Source: JAGRKR01 sp041397725 (GTDB lineage Bacteria; Pseudomonadota; Alphaproteobacteria; Rhizobiales; Hyphomicrobiaceae). Taken from it: DNA of 64,000 bases. Each line of letters begins with the position of its first letter. Position 1 is the stretch's first letter. The DNA lies in assembly GCA_041397725.1 (NCBI GenBank), contig JAWKVZ010000002.1, positions 434,001 to 498,000 of the forward strand, read 5' to 3'. A program made the position numbers and the translations under genes. Of the stretch, positions 16,795-25,650 are shown one piece after another. The notes under the pieces were generated by a model. It was not told the DNA's origin, did no database searches, and saw only the letters and a program-made list of their open reading frames with translations.

Positions 16795-17019
16795 CTAGAA
16801 CAGACCGTCGAACTTCTTCTTGAACTTCGACAGACGGCCGCCGCGATCCATGAGCTGCTGGTTGCCGCCGGTCCAGGCCGGATGCGTCTTGGGATCGATG
16901 TCGAGGGTGATCGTGTCGCCCTCGTCGCCGTAGGTCGAGTACGTCTCGAACTCGGAGCCGTCGGTCATGACAACCTTGACCCGGTGATAGTCCGGGTGGA
17001 ACCCGTCGTCCTTCTTCAT
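16795..17019 (-). CDS. rpmE: 50S ribosomal protein L31
   Basis: A 74-residue L31 protein of the large subunit: HPDYHRVKVVMTDG near residue 8, STYG, then DIDPKTHPAWTGGNQ and a basic tail ending KFKKKFDGLF. It has no CxxC pairs, so it is the zinc-independent form typical of alphaproteobacteria. The start ATG at 17019 follows AGAGAGA. Divergent from the ABC exporter gene (about 200 bases apart). Confidence 0.95.
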   Translation of the reverse strand: MKKDDGFHPDYHRVKVVMTDGSEFETYSTYGDEGDTITLDIDPKTHPAWTGGNQQLMDRGGRLSKFKKKFDGLF

Positions 17020-17216
17020 GATCTCTCTCGTCTCTGAACGACCGACGAGCGACCGGACACACGAGTTCGGCCAGCGCTCAGACGGATTTGCTGAGATTGT
17101 GGTGCCCCTCTATAACGCCGCCGTGCCGGGCTTTCAAGTCCTCTTGCACGGGCGGCTGCCGGCGGCGATGCCGAGGCACTCACCGTTGCGACTTGCGAGG
17201 GCGGGAGGGCTCAGGC

Positions 17217-19127
17217 ATGCTCGCCGCCTTTCAGCGACGGTTAACGGGAGCGATAAGCAACGTGGCGTCCGACCGCAAACTGACGACTTCGGCCGGCGAC
17301 GGCGCGCGGACGGACGGGTCCCGGCCGGACACGACGGCAGCGCCCGAGGCGGCCGCGCCCGCCGAGGGTAAGGCCTCGCGCAAGCTCGGGCCGTTGCTGG
17401 CGTTGCGCTCTTATCTCTGGCGCTACAAGGCCATGCTGGCGGCAGCGGGCGTCGCGCTGGTCGTGTCGGCCATGGCCATGCTGGCCGTTCCACTGGCGCT
17501 CCGCCGCATCATCGATTACGGCTTCAAGGGCAGCGACGGCGTCTTCATCGACCGCTATTTCATGATGCTGATCGTGATCGGCGTCGTGCTGGCGGCGGCG
17601 AGCGCAGCCAGGTTCTTTCTGGTGAACTGGATCGGCGAGCGTGTCGTGGCCGATCTGAGATCCGACATCTTCCAGCATCTGTCCCGCCTCGGGCCGTCCT
17701 TTTTCGAGCGGACCCATTCGGCCGAGGTCATGTCGCGACTGACCGCCGACACGACCCAGATCAAATCCGCTGCCGGCAGCGCCATCTCGCAGCTCCTGCG
17801 CAACCTCGTCATGCTCGTCGGCTCGCTGGTGATGATGCTGGTGACGAGCTTCAAGCTCTCGCTGGTGCTTTTGGTTGCCATCCCGCTGATCGTGCTGCCG
17901 CTGATGGCGTACGGGCGGGTGGTGCGCAAGCTGTCGCGGAGCGCGCAGGACAAGCTCGCGGAGGCGTCCTCGTACGCGGCGGAGAACCTGGCCGCCGTCC
18001 GCACCATGCAGGCCTACACCCACGAGGCCGTCGTCTCGGAGCGGTTCCGGGCGGCTGTGGAGCGGTCGTTCGAGGCGGCGCGGTCGCGAAACTGGGCGCG
18101 GGCCTTCCTGACGGCGGTCACGATCTTCCTGGTCTTCGCCAGCATCGCCGGCGTGCTCTGGATCGGGGCGACGGCCGTCGTCTCGGGCAGCATGAGCGGC
18201 GGACGGCTCGGTCAGTTCGTCGTCTATGCGGCCTTTGCGGCGGGGGCGCTCGCGGAGCTCTCGGAGGTTTACGGTGAGGTGCAGCAGGCGGCGGGCGCTG
18301 CCGAGCGGCTGGGCGAGCTCCTGGCCGAGCGGCCGGCGATCGAGGCCCCGGCCGATCCTGTGCCACTTCCCGGCAGCGATCCGGGGGCCGTGGCGTTCGT
18401 CGGGGTATCCTTCAGCTATCCGTCCCGGCCAGAGATTGCAGCGCTCCACAACGTGTCGCTCGCCATCCGGCCGGGAGAGCAGGTCGCCATCGTCGGACCG
18501 TCCGGCGCCGGCAAGAGCACGCTGTTCGCGCTGCTTCAGCGCTTCTACGATTGCGATGCCGGCAAGGTTACGGTCGACGGCGTGGACGTGCGCCGCACGG
18601 ACCCGCTGGCCTTGCGCCGGCGTCTGGCCTACGTGCCGCAGGAGGTGGCGCTGTTCGCCGACACGGTGGTGGAGAACATCCGCTACGGGGCGCCCGGCGC
18701 CAGTCTCGACGACGTGAAGCGGGCCGCGGAGGCAGCGCAGGCGCACGAGTTCATCGTCAGGCTGCCGAACGGCTATGACACCAGGCTCGGCGAGCGCGGT
18801 GCGACGCTGTCGGGCGGCCAGCGCCAGCGGATCGCCATTGCCCGCGCGATCCTGCGTGATGCGCCGGTGCTGCTGCTGGACGAGGCCACGAGCGCGCTCG
18901 ATGCCGAAAGCGAGACGCTGGTCCAGAAGGCGCTCGAGCGGGTCATGAGCGGGCGCACCACGCTGGTCATCGCGCATCGTCTGGCGACCGTCCAGAAGGC
19001 CGACCGCATCGTCGTCATGGATGGCGGGCGCATCGTCGAGGAGGGGACGCACGCTTCGCTCGTCGCGCGCGGCGGTCTCTATGCCCGGCTGGCGGATCTG
19101 CAACTCACCGGCGAGCGCGTGGCATGA
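17217..19127 (+). CDS. ABC exporter, MsbA/ATM1-related half-transporter
   Basis: A 636-residue fused permease-ATPase. The N-terminal 80 residues are polar and Ala-rich, then six membrane helices form a type I exporter domain. The ATPase domain has Walker A GPSGAGKST, Q-loop VPQEVALF, signature LSGGQRQR, Walker B VLLLDEATSALD and H-loop IAHRL. It is of the MsbA-related group frequent in alphaproteobacteria and probably exports a lipid or hydrophobic compound. ATG 17217 is chosen for its GGGAGGG ribosome-binding site; the frame opens earlier at 17088. Its stop overlaps the start of the next gene by four bases (ATGA), so the two are translationally coupled. Confidence 0.9.
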   Translation: MLAAFQRRLTGAISNVASDRKLTTSAGDGARTDGSRPDTTAAPEAAAPAEGKASRKLGPLLALRSYLWRYKAMLAAAGVALVVSAMAMLAVPLALRRIIDYGFKGSDGVFIDRYFMMLIVIGVVLAAASAARFFLVNWIGERVVADLRSDIFQHLSRLGPSFFERTHSAEVMSRLTADTTQIKSAAGSAISQLLRNLVMLVGSLVMMLVTSFKLSLVLLVAIPLIVLPLMAYGRVVRKLSRSAQDKLAEASSYAAENLAAVRTMQAYTHEAVVSERFRAAVERSFEAARSRNWARAFLTAVTIFLVFASIAGVLWIGATAVVSGSMSGGRLGQFVVYAAFAAGALAELSEVYGEVQQAAGAAERLGELLAERPAIEAPADPVPLPGSDPGAVAFVGVSFSYPSRPEIAALHNVSLAIRPGEQVAIVGPSGAGKSTLFALLQRFYDCDAGKVTVDGVDVRRTDPLALRRRLAYVPQEVALFADTVVENIRYGAPGASLDDVKRAAEAAQAHEFIVRLPNGYDTRLGERGATLSGGQRQRIAIARAILRDAPVLLLDEATSALDAESETLVQKALERVMSGRTTLVIAHRLATVQKADRIVVMDGGRIVEEGTHASLVARGGLYARLADLQLTGERVA

Positions 19128-19843
19128 GCGGGGCCGCGGCTGGCGCGCCGCTCGATCCCGCGAAGCTGCAACTGCTCTCCTTCGACGTATTCGGCACGCT
19201 CATCTCCGTGCGCGACAGCTCCTATGACGCCTTCCGGCGCATCCTGGCCGAGGCCGGGCGGCCGGACGTGGACGTGAAGGCCTTCTGGGAGGTCTGGGAG
19301 GAGGCCAATATCGAGGGCTACTGGCAGCCCTACCGGCCCTACAAGGAGATCTGTCGGGCGAGCCTCGCCCATGCCTTCGCCGCGTTCGGCGTGACGGGCG
19401 GTGATCCCGGCGCGATACGGCACTACTTCGACGCGTTCGAGAGCTTCGAGCTCTATCCCGACGTCGTGCCGACTCTCGAACGGCTGGCGGCGCGCTACCG
19501 TCTGGCGGTCGTGTCGAACATCGACGACGATCTGCTCGCCTTGACGCCGCTGGGGCGGGATTTCGATCTGGTCTGCACGGCCGAGAAGGCGCGCGGCTAC
19601 AAGCCGGATGGCACGCTCTTCCGCTATCTGCTGGCGCAATCGGGGCTGGCGACCGACGAGATCCTGCATTCCGGGCAGTCGCAATTCACCGACATGGTCG
19701 GCGCCAAGCCGCTCGGCCTGACGGTCGCCTGGATCAACCGGCGGGGCATTACCCTGTCGCCGAAGGTGCCGGTCCCCGACTATCGCTTTTCCGACATCGC
19801 CAGCGTTGCCGAGCTGGTGCTCGGGCCGACAACGCCGGCCTGA
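19124..19843 (+). CDS. Haloacid dehalogenase-like hydrolase
   Basis: A 239-residue HAD-fold enzyme with motif I FDVFGTLISVRDSSY (about 20-34), a helical cap, motif II VVSNIDDD, the motif III lysine in EKARGYKPDG and the motif IV acidic position in SGQSQFTDMVGAK. The DVFGT form of motif I is shared with L-2-haloacid dehalogenases, but related phosphatases and uncharacterised enzymes have it too. The GTG/ATG overlap with the upstream ABC exporter implies co-expression. It ends 12 bases from the convergent ialB gene. Substrate not predictable. Confidence 0.85.
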   Translation: MSGAAAGAPLDPAKLQLLSFDVFGTLISVRDSSYDAFRRILAEAGRPDVDVKAFWEVWEEANIEGYWQPYRPYKEICRASLAHAFAAFGVTGGDPGAIRHYFDAFESFELYPDVVPTLERLAARYRLAVVSNIDDDLLALTPLGRDFDLVCTAEKARGYKPDGTLFRYLLAQSGLATDEILHSGQSQFTDMVGAKPLGLTVAWINRRGITLSPKVPVPDYRFSDIASVAELVLGPTTPA

Positions 19844-19855
19844 ACGGGTGAGGGC

Positions 19856-20431
19856 CTACTTGAGGCTGGCCACACCCTCCGCGAAGCCCTTGAGTGAGAT
19901 GGGGATGCCGATGCCGGCTTCCTCCGTCTGGAAGATGACGAAAATGGCGGTCTTGCCCTTCGTCAGCTTCTCGATGAGTGAGTCCTCCACCACCACCTGG
20001 GCATAACAGGCGAAGGTATGGCAGCGCAGGAAGGGCGCGTGCCCGACATCCTTGTCGTCGATCTTGAGGCCGAGGCCCGGCGGCAGCAGCACGCCGAGCG
20101 GCGCGAATACGCGCAGGACGCGGGAGCCGTTGGAGAATTTCTGATAGTAGACGGTGAGGCCGACGTTCGGCCGGTCCTCGGCCGTCACGCTCTGCACGAG
20201 GGCGCAAATCTCGCTCGTGGCGCCGGGCACGGACTTGCACAGCACCTGCCAGTCGCCGTGCTGGGCCTTGATGCGGTTGCCTTTGCGCTCCGGACCGGCA
20301 GCCAATGCGACGCCGCCAGCTGCGAGGAGCAGGGCTCCGGCGACAAGCAGGGCTGCGCTGCGGCAGAGAGATCGGCGGGCGGCCTCGAAGCGCACGACGT
20401 GATCCTCATCGGTATCCGGGGCCCTTGGCAC
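19856..20431 (-). CDS. Invasion-associated locus B (IalB) family protein
   Basis: A 191-residue exported protein. After a basic start, a hydrophobic signal runs from about residue 22 to 45 (SAALLVAGALLLAAGGVALAA). The mature part has HGDWQVLC, four cysteines (LCKS, EICAL, RCHTFAC) and the late FVIFQTEEAGIGIPISLKGF segment typical of the IalB family (Pfam invasion-associated locus B), periplasmic proteins widespread in Rhizobiales. Named for Bartonella erythrocyte invasion, but free-living relatives have several copies with unknown role. Divergent from the cytochrome oxidase operon. Confidence 0.88.
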   Translation of the reverse strand: MPRAPDTDEDHVVRFEAARRSLCRSAALLVAGALLLAAGGVALAAGPERKGNRIKAQHGDWQVLCKSVPGATSEICALVQSVTAEDRPNVGLTVYYQKFSNGSRVLRVFAPLGVLLPPGLGLKIDDKDVGHAPFLRCHTFACYAQVVVEDSLIEKLTKGKTAIFVIFQTEEAGIGIPISLKGFAEGVASLK

Positions 20432-20996
20432 GGCGGGCCGGTTCAGTCTCGGCGGGGCCGCCTCGACGGCGGCAGGCCATGGCGGGCAGTCTAATCCATG
20501 ATTCTCTGGCCGGCTGGAATGCAGACCTGAGGAAAACCGACATACGGCACGATCGCGCGACCTCAGCTGCGACGTTCAGACTGGGGATCGTCGAGGCTGG
20601 CTCTCTCGACGACTTGTGCCTGCGATCTCCGGCAGGATTGGGGCCTAATTGGGACTGAGCCCATCACCAACCCTGCCGAGTGAGCCCGCGCCCCTTCAAC
20701 GCGAAGAAATGCCGCATGACGGTGGACTTGAGGCAATGCGGCCCATTGTGTTTTGTGGCCTTGATAGGCAGGCTCCGCTTGCACGGTCGCACAGAGTCCC
20801 ATTCCTCGACGTCACGACATGGGCAGCCTGACCTCTCAGAAGGGCGGGCGATTGTGGGATCGCAGGCGTTGCCGAGCGGGGTGAGGTCGGAACGCGAGCG
20901 CATCGTCGCTTCGAACCGGAGACGGTCTCGAGGCCGGTTGCTTTGGTTGCCGGCAGGGCCGCGTAGAGGGAAGACGGAATTGCAGGGAGCAAATCT
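20432..20996. promoter_or_regulatory. 565-base divergent region before the cytochrome oxidase operon
   Basis: No convincing gene lies here: the open frames are short, without good ribosome-binding sites, and arginine-rich. It should contain the promoters of ialB (left) and ctaC (right). A patch of lower GC (about 20745-20775, TTGTGTTTTGTGGCCTTGATAGG) is the likeliest promoter segment. GGGAGC before the ctaC start is its ribosome-binding site. I see no riboswitch or tRNA. Confidence 0.4.
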
Positions 20997-22016
20997 ATGA
21001 GGATCCGTTCGCGCCTGAGCACCGCAGGCCGGAGCGCCTATCTGGCGATGGCGTTCGCGCTCTCTGCTGTCGCCGGGACGAGTGCCGCGCTCGCCGGCAC
21101 CGGTCAGCCGTCTCCCTGGCAGAAGGGGTTCCAGGGGGCTGCGACGCCGATCGCCGAGAAGATCCACTGGTTCCACGACATCCTGCTGTGGATCTGCGTC
21201 ATCGTCACCGCGTTCGTGATGGGGCTGCTGCTGATCGTCATCCTGCGCTTCAACGAGCGGGCCAACCCCAAGCCGTCGAAGACGTCGCACAATACCGCAC
21301 TGGAGGTGGCGTGGACGCTCATTCCGGTGCTGATCCTGCTCGCGATCTTCGTGCCGTCTCTGCGCCTCCTGAAGGATCAGTACAGCTATCCGAAGGCGGA
21401 CGTGGTCATCAAGGCGACCGGCAACCAATGGAACTGGGACTACCAGTACCTCCAGCACAAGGCCATCAAGTTCACCTCGTCGATGGTTTCCGACGAGGAC
21501 ATCCTCAAGAAAGAGCTGGGCGATGCCAAGTTCTCCGAGCGCTTCGGCAAGATTCAGGGCATCGACCGATGGAAGGCGCTCTACAAGGAGGCGGCGCCGC
21601 TGTGGGCCAAGCACAAGCTCGTACGGCTGCTCTCCGTCAACAATGAGGTGGTGGTTCCCGTCGGCAAGGTGGTGCACGTGCTCGTGACGGCCTCCGATGT
21701 CATCCACGCCTGGACGATCCCCTCGTTCGGCTCCAAGGTCGATGCCGTTCCCGGTCGCACGACGGCCACCTGGTTCAAGGCGACCAAGACCGGCGTCTTC
21801 TACGGCCAGTGCTCGGAGCTCTGCGGCAAGGACCATGCCTTCATGCCGATCGCGGTGCGCGTGGTGGCCGAGCCGGTCTACAAAGAGTGGATCGCCATCA
21901 TGACCTCGACCGAGATCAAGAGCCGGCGCGAGCGCTTCGAGCGCGCCCGCAAGGTGATCGAGAAGGCTTCGCTGGAGGAAGGCGGCTTGCAGATCGCGGA
22001 CGCCTCGAAACGCTGA
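20997..22016 (+). CDS. ctaC: Cytochrome c oxidase subunit II (aa3 type)
   Basis: A 339-residue CuA subunit. A signal peptide (to about residue 33) is followed by two membrane helices (about 60-84 and 103-122). The electron-entry region reads GNQWNWDYQY and the CuA site has His237 in SDVIHAWTIPSFG plus Cys272, Glu274, Cys276, His280 and Met283 in YGQCSELCGKDHAFMP. Between the SDEDIL segment and LVRLLSVNN there is about 30 residues of charged sequence (about 173-208) that the usual alphaproteobacterial subunit II lacks. First gene of the oxidase operon; ctaD follows after 84 bases. Confidence 0.95.
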   Translation: MRIRSRLSTAGRSAYLAMAFALSAVAGTSAALAGTGQPSPWQKGFQGAATPIAEKIHWFHDILLWICVIVTAFVMGLLLIVILRFNERANPKPSKTSHNTALEVAWTLIPVLILLAIFVPSLRLLKDQYSYPKADVVIKATGNQWNWDYQYLQHKAIKFTSSMVSDEDILKKELGDAKFSERFGKIQGIDRWKALYKEAAPLWAKHKLVRLLSVNNEVVVPVGKVVHVLVTASDVIHAWTIPSFGSKVDAVPGRTTATWFKATKTGVFYGQCSELCGKDHAFMPIAVRVVAEPVYKEWIAIMTSTEIKSRRERFERARKVIEKASLEEGGLQIADASKR

Positions 22017-22100
22017 GAGACCGCTGCACTTTTCGATCGATATATCTGCGCGGTCCCACGGATTGCCGATCGCGCGACTTGAAGACAAGGATCAGGGCTA

Positions 22101-23720
22101 ATGGCAGGCACGGCACACGCGGCTCACGACGCACATGACCATACCCCACGTGGTCTGAAGCGGTGGCTCTTCTCGACGAACCACAAAGACATCGGCACGA
22201 TGTACCTGATCTTCGCCATGGTCGGTGGCGTGGTCGGCGGCTTCATGTCGGTCATGATTCGCATGGAGCTGATGGAGCCGGGTCTCCAGTACTTCGCGAA
22301 CCCCCACACCTTCAACGTCTTCACGACAGGCCACGGCCTGATCATGGTGTTCTTCATGATCATGCCGTCGCTGTTCGGCGGCTTCGGAAACTGGTTCGTG
22401 CCGCTGATGATTGGAGCGCCGGACATGGCGTTCCCCCGCATGAACAACATCTCGTTCTGGCTGCTGCCGACGGCGCTGGCGTTGCTCGTCATCTCCCTGT
22501 TCGTAGAGGGGCCCGCGGGCGGTCTTGGAGCCGGCATCGGCTGGACGGCCTATCCGCCGCATTCGACGACGGGGCATCCGGGGCCGGCCGTCGATTTCGC
22601 GATCTTGTCGCTGCACGTCGCGGGTGCGTCGTCGATCCTGAGCTCGATCAACTTCATCACGACCATCTTCAACATGCGCGCACCCGGCATGACCATCCAC
22701 AAGATGCCGCTGTTCGTCTGGTCGATCCTGATCACGGCCTTCCTGCTCGTGCTGTCGCTGCCGGTTCTCGCCGGCGCCATCACGATGCTGCTGACGGACC
22801 GCAACTTCGGCACGACGTTCTTCACGGCGTCCGGCGGCGGTGACCCCGTTCTGTTCCAGCACCTCTTCTGGTTCTTCGGCCATCCCGAGGTGTACATCAT
22901 CATTCTGCCGGGCTTCGGTCTGGTCAGCCAGGTGATCGCCACCTTCTCGCGCAAGCCCGTGTTCGGCTACCTGGGCATGGCCTACGCCATGGTCGCGATC
23001 GGCTTCGTCGGCTTCATCGTGTGGGCGCACCACATGTACACGGCAGGCCTGTCGCTCAATACGCAGATCTACTTCGTCGCCGCCACGATGGTCATCGCGG
23101 TGCCGACCGGCGTGAAGATCTTCTCGTGGGTCGCAACCATGTGGGGCGGGTCCATTCGCTTCACGACCCCGATGCTGTTCGCCATCGGCTTCATTTTCCT
23201 GTTCACGTTGGGTGGCGTGACGGGCGTCGTGCTGTCGAATGCCGGCATCGACCGTTCGCTGCACGACACCTACTACGTCGTCGCCCACTTCCATTACACG
23301 ATGTCGCTCGGCGCGCTCTTCACGCTGTTCGCGGGCTGGTATTACTGGTTCCCGAAGATGTCCGGCTACATGTACTCCGAGGCGCTGGGCAAGCTGCACT
23401 TCGTGCTGGCGTTCGTGGGCGTGAACCTGACGTTCTTCCCGCAGCACTTCCTCGGGCTCGCCGGCATGCCGCGCCGCTATGCCGACTATCCCGAGGCGTT
23501 CGCCGGCTACAACTACTGGTCGTCGGTCGGCTCGTTGGTCGCGGCGTTCAGCACGTTGGTCTTCTTTGCCGGCATCGCCTACGCCTTCATGCGCAAGGAG
23601 AAGGCCGCGGACAATCCGTGGGGCGCCGGCGCCGATACGCTGGAATGGACGCTGTCCTCGCCGCCTCCGTTCCACCAGTTCGAGACGCTGCCGAAGATCA
23701 AGGCCGAGGCGCATCACTGA
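22101..23720 (+). CDS. ctaD: Cytochrome c oxidase subunit I
   Basis: A 539-residue, 12-helix catalytic subunit of the aa3 oxidase. It has the D-channel segment APDMAFPRMNNISFWLLP, the HPEVYIIILPGFG motif with the CuB histidine, the cross-linked tyrosine and the family-A glutamate, VWAHHMYTAG with two further CuB histidines, the K-channel lysine in SRKPVFGYLGM, and the heme-ligating HFHYTMS region. All are intact, so this is a functional A-type haem-copper oxidase that pumps protons. The N-terminus LFSTNHKDIGTMYL is standard. Confidence 0.97.
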   Translation: MAGTAHAAHDAHDHTPRGLKRWLFSTNHKDIGTMYLIFAMVGGVVGGFMSVMIRMELMEPGLQYFANPHTFNVFTTGHGLIMVFFMIMPSLFGGFGNWFVPLMIGAPDMAFPRMNNISFWLLPTALALLVISLFVEGPAGGLGAGIGWTAYPPHSTTGHPGPAVDFAILSLHVAGASSILSSINFITTIFNMRAPGMTIHKMPLFVWSILITAFLLVLSLPVLAGAITMLLTDRNFGTTFFTASGGGDPVLFQHLFWFFGHPEVYIIILPGFGLVSQVIATFSRKPVFGYLGMAYAMVAIGFVGFIVWAHHMYTAGLSLNTQIYFVAATMVIAVPTGVKIFSWVATMWGGSIRFTTPMLFAIGFIFLFTLGGVTGVVLSNAGIDRSLHDTYYVVAHFHYTMSLGALFTLFAGWYYWFPKMSGYMYSEALGKLHFVLAFVGVNLTFFPQHFLGLAGMPRRYADYPEAFAGYNYWSSVGSLVAAFSTLVFFAGIAYAFMRKEKAADNPWGAGADTLEWTLSSPPPFHQFETLPKIKAEAHH

Positions 23721-23810
23721 GCGCATTCGATGCGAGGGGGCGCCGATCGGCGCCCCTGGCAGTCTCGGTTGAGAGTTTGAAGAGCAGTTCGAGGACCTGA
23801 GGTCGCGACG

Positions 23811-24755
23811 ATGGAGAGCAACGCCCAACTGGAGAGCGTGAGGACGACGGTCACCACCGGCGGCAGCGTCGGCGACTACGTGGCGCTGCTGAAGCCGCGC
23901 GTGATGTCGCTCGTCGTGTTCACGGCGCTGGTCGGGCTGGTCGCCGCGCCCGAGCCCATGCATCCCGTGCTCGGCGTCATCTCCCTCATCTGCATCGCCG
24001 TCGGCGCGGGAGCGTCGGGCGCGCTCAACATGTGGTACGACGCCGACATCGACGCCCGCATGGCGCGCACGGCGGGACGCCCCATTCCGCGCGGGCGCAT
24101 CGCGCCGGACGAGGCGCTGACCTTCGGTGTGGTGCTGGCCATCGGCTCGGTCGGCACGCTCGGCCTGCTGGTGAACTGGGTGGCGGGCGCGCTGCTGGCG
24201 CTCACGATCGCCTTCTATGTGTTCGTCTACACGATGTGGCTCAAGCGCCGGACGCCGCAGAACATCGTCATCGGCGGTGCCGCTGGCGCCTTCCCGCCGG
24301 TCGTCGGCTGGGCCGCCGCCACGGGCAGCGTATCGGTTGAAAGCCTCGTGCTGTTCCTCATCATCTTCATGTGGACGCCCCCACATTTCTGGGCGCTGGC
24401 GCTGTATCGCTGTCGCGACTACGAGCGGGTCGGCGTGCCCATGCTGCCGGTCGTCGCGGGGCCGGACGAGACGCGTCGCCAGATCCTGATCTACAGCCTC
24501 ATCCTGGTTCCGATCGGACTGCTGCCGGTGCTGCTCGGGCTCGGCGGCCTGCTTTACGCCGTGACGGCGGCGGGGCTCGGACTGGTGTTCCTGTGGCATG
24601 CGTTCACGGTCTGGCGCGTGCGCGAGGGCGCGGCAGGCGATCTCGCGGCGCGGCGCATGTTCGCCTTCTCGATCCTCTACCTCTTCCTGCTGTTCGCCGT
24701 GCTCCTGCTCGAGAAGGGGGCTGGCTGGAAATTCCCGCTTGCGGGGCTGACGTGA
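23811..24755 (+). CDS. ctaB: Protoheme IX farnesyltransferase (heme o synthase)
   Basis: A 314-residue UbiA-family membrane enzyme that farnesylates heme b to heme o for the oxidase. The prenyl-diphosphate motif is NMWYDADIDARMARTAGRP (about residues 78-96) and the second conserved loop is YTMWLKRRTPQNIVIGG, then WTPPHFWALALY. About eight or nine membrane helices. Located between ctaD and coxF as in other alphaproteobacterial operons; its TGA overlaps the GTG of the next gene. Confidence 0.96.
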   Translation: MESNAQLESVRTTVTTGGSVGDYVALLKPRVMSLVVFTALVGLVAAPEPMHPVLGVISLICIAVGAGASGALNMWYDADIDARMARTAGRPIPRGRIAPDEALTFGVVLAIGSVGTLGLLVNWVAGALLALTIAFYVFVYTMWLKRRTPQNIVIGGAAGAFPPVVGWAAATGSVSVESLVLFLIIFMWTPPHFWALALYRCRDYERVGVPMLPVVAGPDETRRQILIYSLILVPIGLLPVLLGLGGLLYAVTAAGLGLVFLWHAFTVWRVREGAAGDLAARRMFAFSILYLFLLFAVLLLEKGAGWKFPLAGLT

Positions 24756-24976
24756 CGCCGGATGAGGCTCAGGAGCTCGAGCGGGCGCGCCGGCAGCGCA
24801 TGCGATCGATCGCGATCGCTCTGGCGCTCGTGGCGCTGGTCGTACTGTTCTACGTGGCGACGATCGTGAGGCTCGGCGGCAACGTCGCGCGGCGACCGGC
24901 GGTCGGGGCCGTGTCTCAGCCGACCGTGGTGGTGTCGAGTCCGGCGCCGAGCGAGAAGGAGGTGCAGCAATGCTGA
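24752..24976 (+). CDS. Small membrane protein in oxidase operon (CoxF-like)
   Basis: A 74-residue frame from GTG 24752 to TGA 24976. Its start overlaps the ctaB stop and its stop overlaps the ctaG start (ATG 24970), which makes it a coupled gene despite its size. The product starts MTPDEAQELERARRQRMR, has one membrane helix (about 19-40, IAIALALVALVVLFYVATIV) and a Pro/Ser-rich exported or cytoplasmic tail. In position and shape it matches the small CoxF protein of alphaproteobacterial oxidase operons, thought to help assembly. Confidence 0.8.
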   Translation: MTPDEAQELERARRQRMRSIAIALALVALVVLFYVATIVRLGGNVARRPAVGAVSQPTVVVSSPAPSEKEVQQC

Positions 24977-25527
24977 GGACCCGCAACGGGCGTGTCGCCA
25001 TGGCGACGGCGCTCACGGCCGCCGGCATGCTGGGCATGGCCTTCGCCGCCGTGCCCCTCTATCAGCTTTTCTGCCAGGTGACCGGCTACGGCGGCACCAT
25101 CCGCAAGGCTCAGAAGGCAGCGACCGTCACGCTCGACCGCAAGATGACCATCTGGTTCGACGCCAACACGGCGAGTGGGCTCGACTGGGAGTTCAAGCCG
25201 GTCGTCTCGCGCATGGACGTGCGCATCGGCGAGACGCATCTGGCGTACTATCGGGCGACCAACAAGTCGGACCGGCCGGTCGTCGGCTCGGCCACCTTCA
25301 ACGTAACGCCGGACGTCGCCGGCTCCTTCTTCAACAAGCTGGCCTGCTTCTGCTTCACGGAGCAGACCTTGCAGCCGGGCCAGTCGATCGACATGCCCGT
25401 GAGCTTTTTTGTCGATCCGGCGATCGTGAAGGACATGAGCGCCAAGGGCGTCAAGGAGATCACGTTGTCGTACACCTTCTATCCGGTGAAGAAGCCGGCG
25501 CCGAAGCCCCCAGCGAAGGGGTCGTGA
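24970..25527 (+). CDS. ctaG: Cytochrome c oxidase assembly protein CtaG (Cox11)
   Basis: A 185-residue copper chaperone that delivers copper to the CuB site of subunit I. One N-terminal membrane helix (about residues 8-30, ending PLYQLFCQVTGYGG) is followed by a periplasmic beta-domain with the copper-binding KLACFCFTEQTL motif (CFCF, about 122-126). The C-terminus is Lys/Pro-rich. It overlaps the small coxF-like gene by seven bases. Confidence 0.95.
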   Translation: MLRTRNGRVAMATALTAAGMLGMAFAAVPLYQLFCQVTGYGGTIRKAQKAATVTLDRKMTIWFDANTASGLDWEFKPVVSRMDVRIGETHLAYYRATNKSDRPVVGSATFNVTPDVAGSFFNKLACFCFTEQTLQPGQSIDMPVSFFVDPAIVKDMSAKGVKEITLSYTFYPVKKPAPKPPAKGS

Positions 25528-25568
25528 TGGCGCAGGCAAACGGGTAACGAACAGATTTTCGACGGGAA

Positions 25569-25610
25569 GCTGCCGCGGTTTTCGGGTCCGCACGACGGGC
25601 CGGCGGCAGC
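25569..25610 (+). other. Inverted repeat between ctaG and ctaE
   Basis: GCTGCCGC (25569-25576) and GCGGCAGC (25603-25610) can pair over a 26-base loop in the 123-base gap between the two genes. It might be a stability or attenuation element within the operon; there is no T-run. Confidence 0.3.
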
Positions 25611-25650
25611 CTCGGGAAGACACTTTATGGGGCGCTAGGGAGCAAGACGA

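Noticed and set aside
20649..20831. Short open frames in the gap before ctaC
   Set aside because: No ribosome-binding site, arginine/serine-rich products and no similarity to known families.
22098..25037. A 979-codon minus-strand frame across ctaD and ctaB
   Set aside because: It is a shadow of strongly conserved plus-strand oxidase genes, with His/Arg/Asp-heavy composition and no domain.
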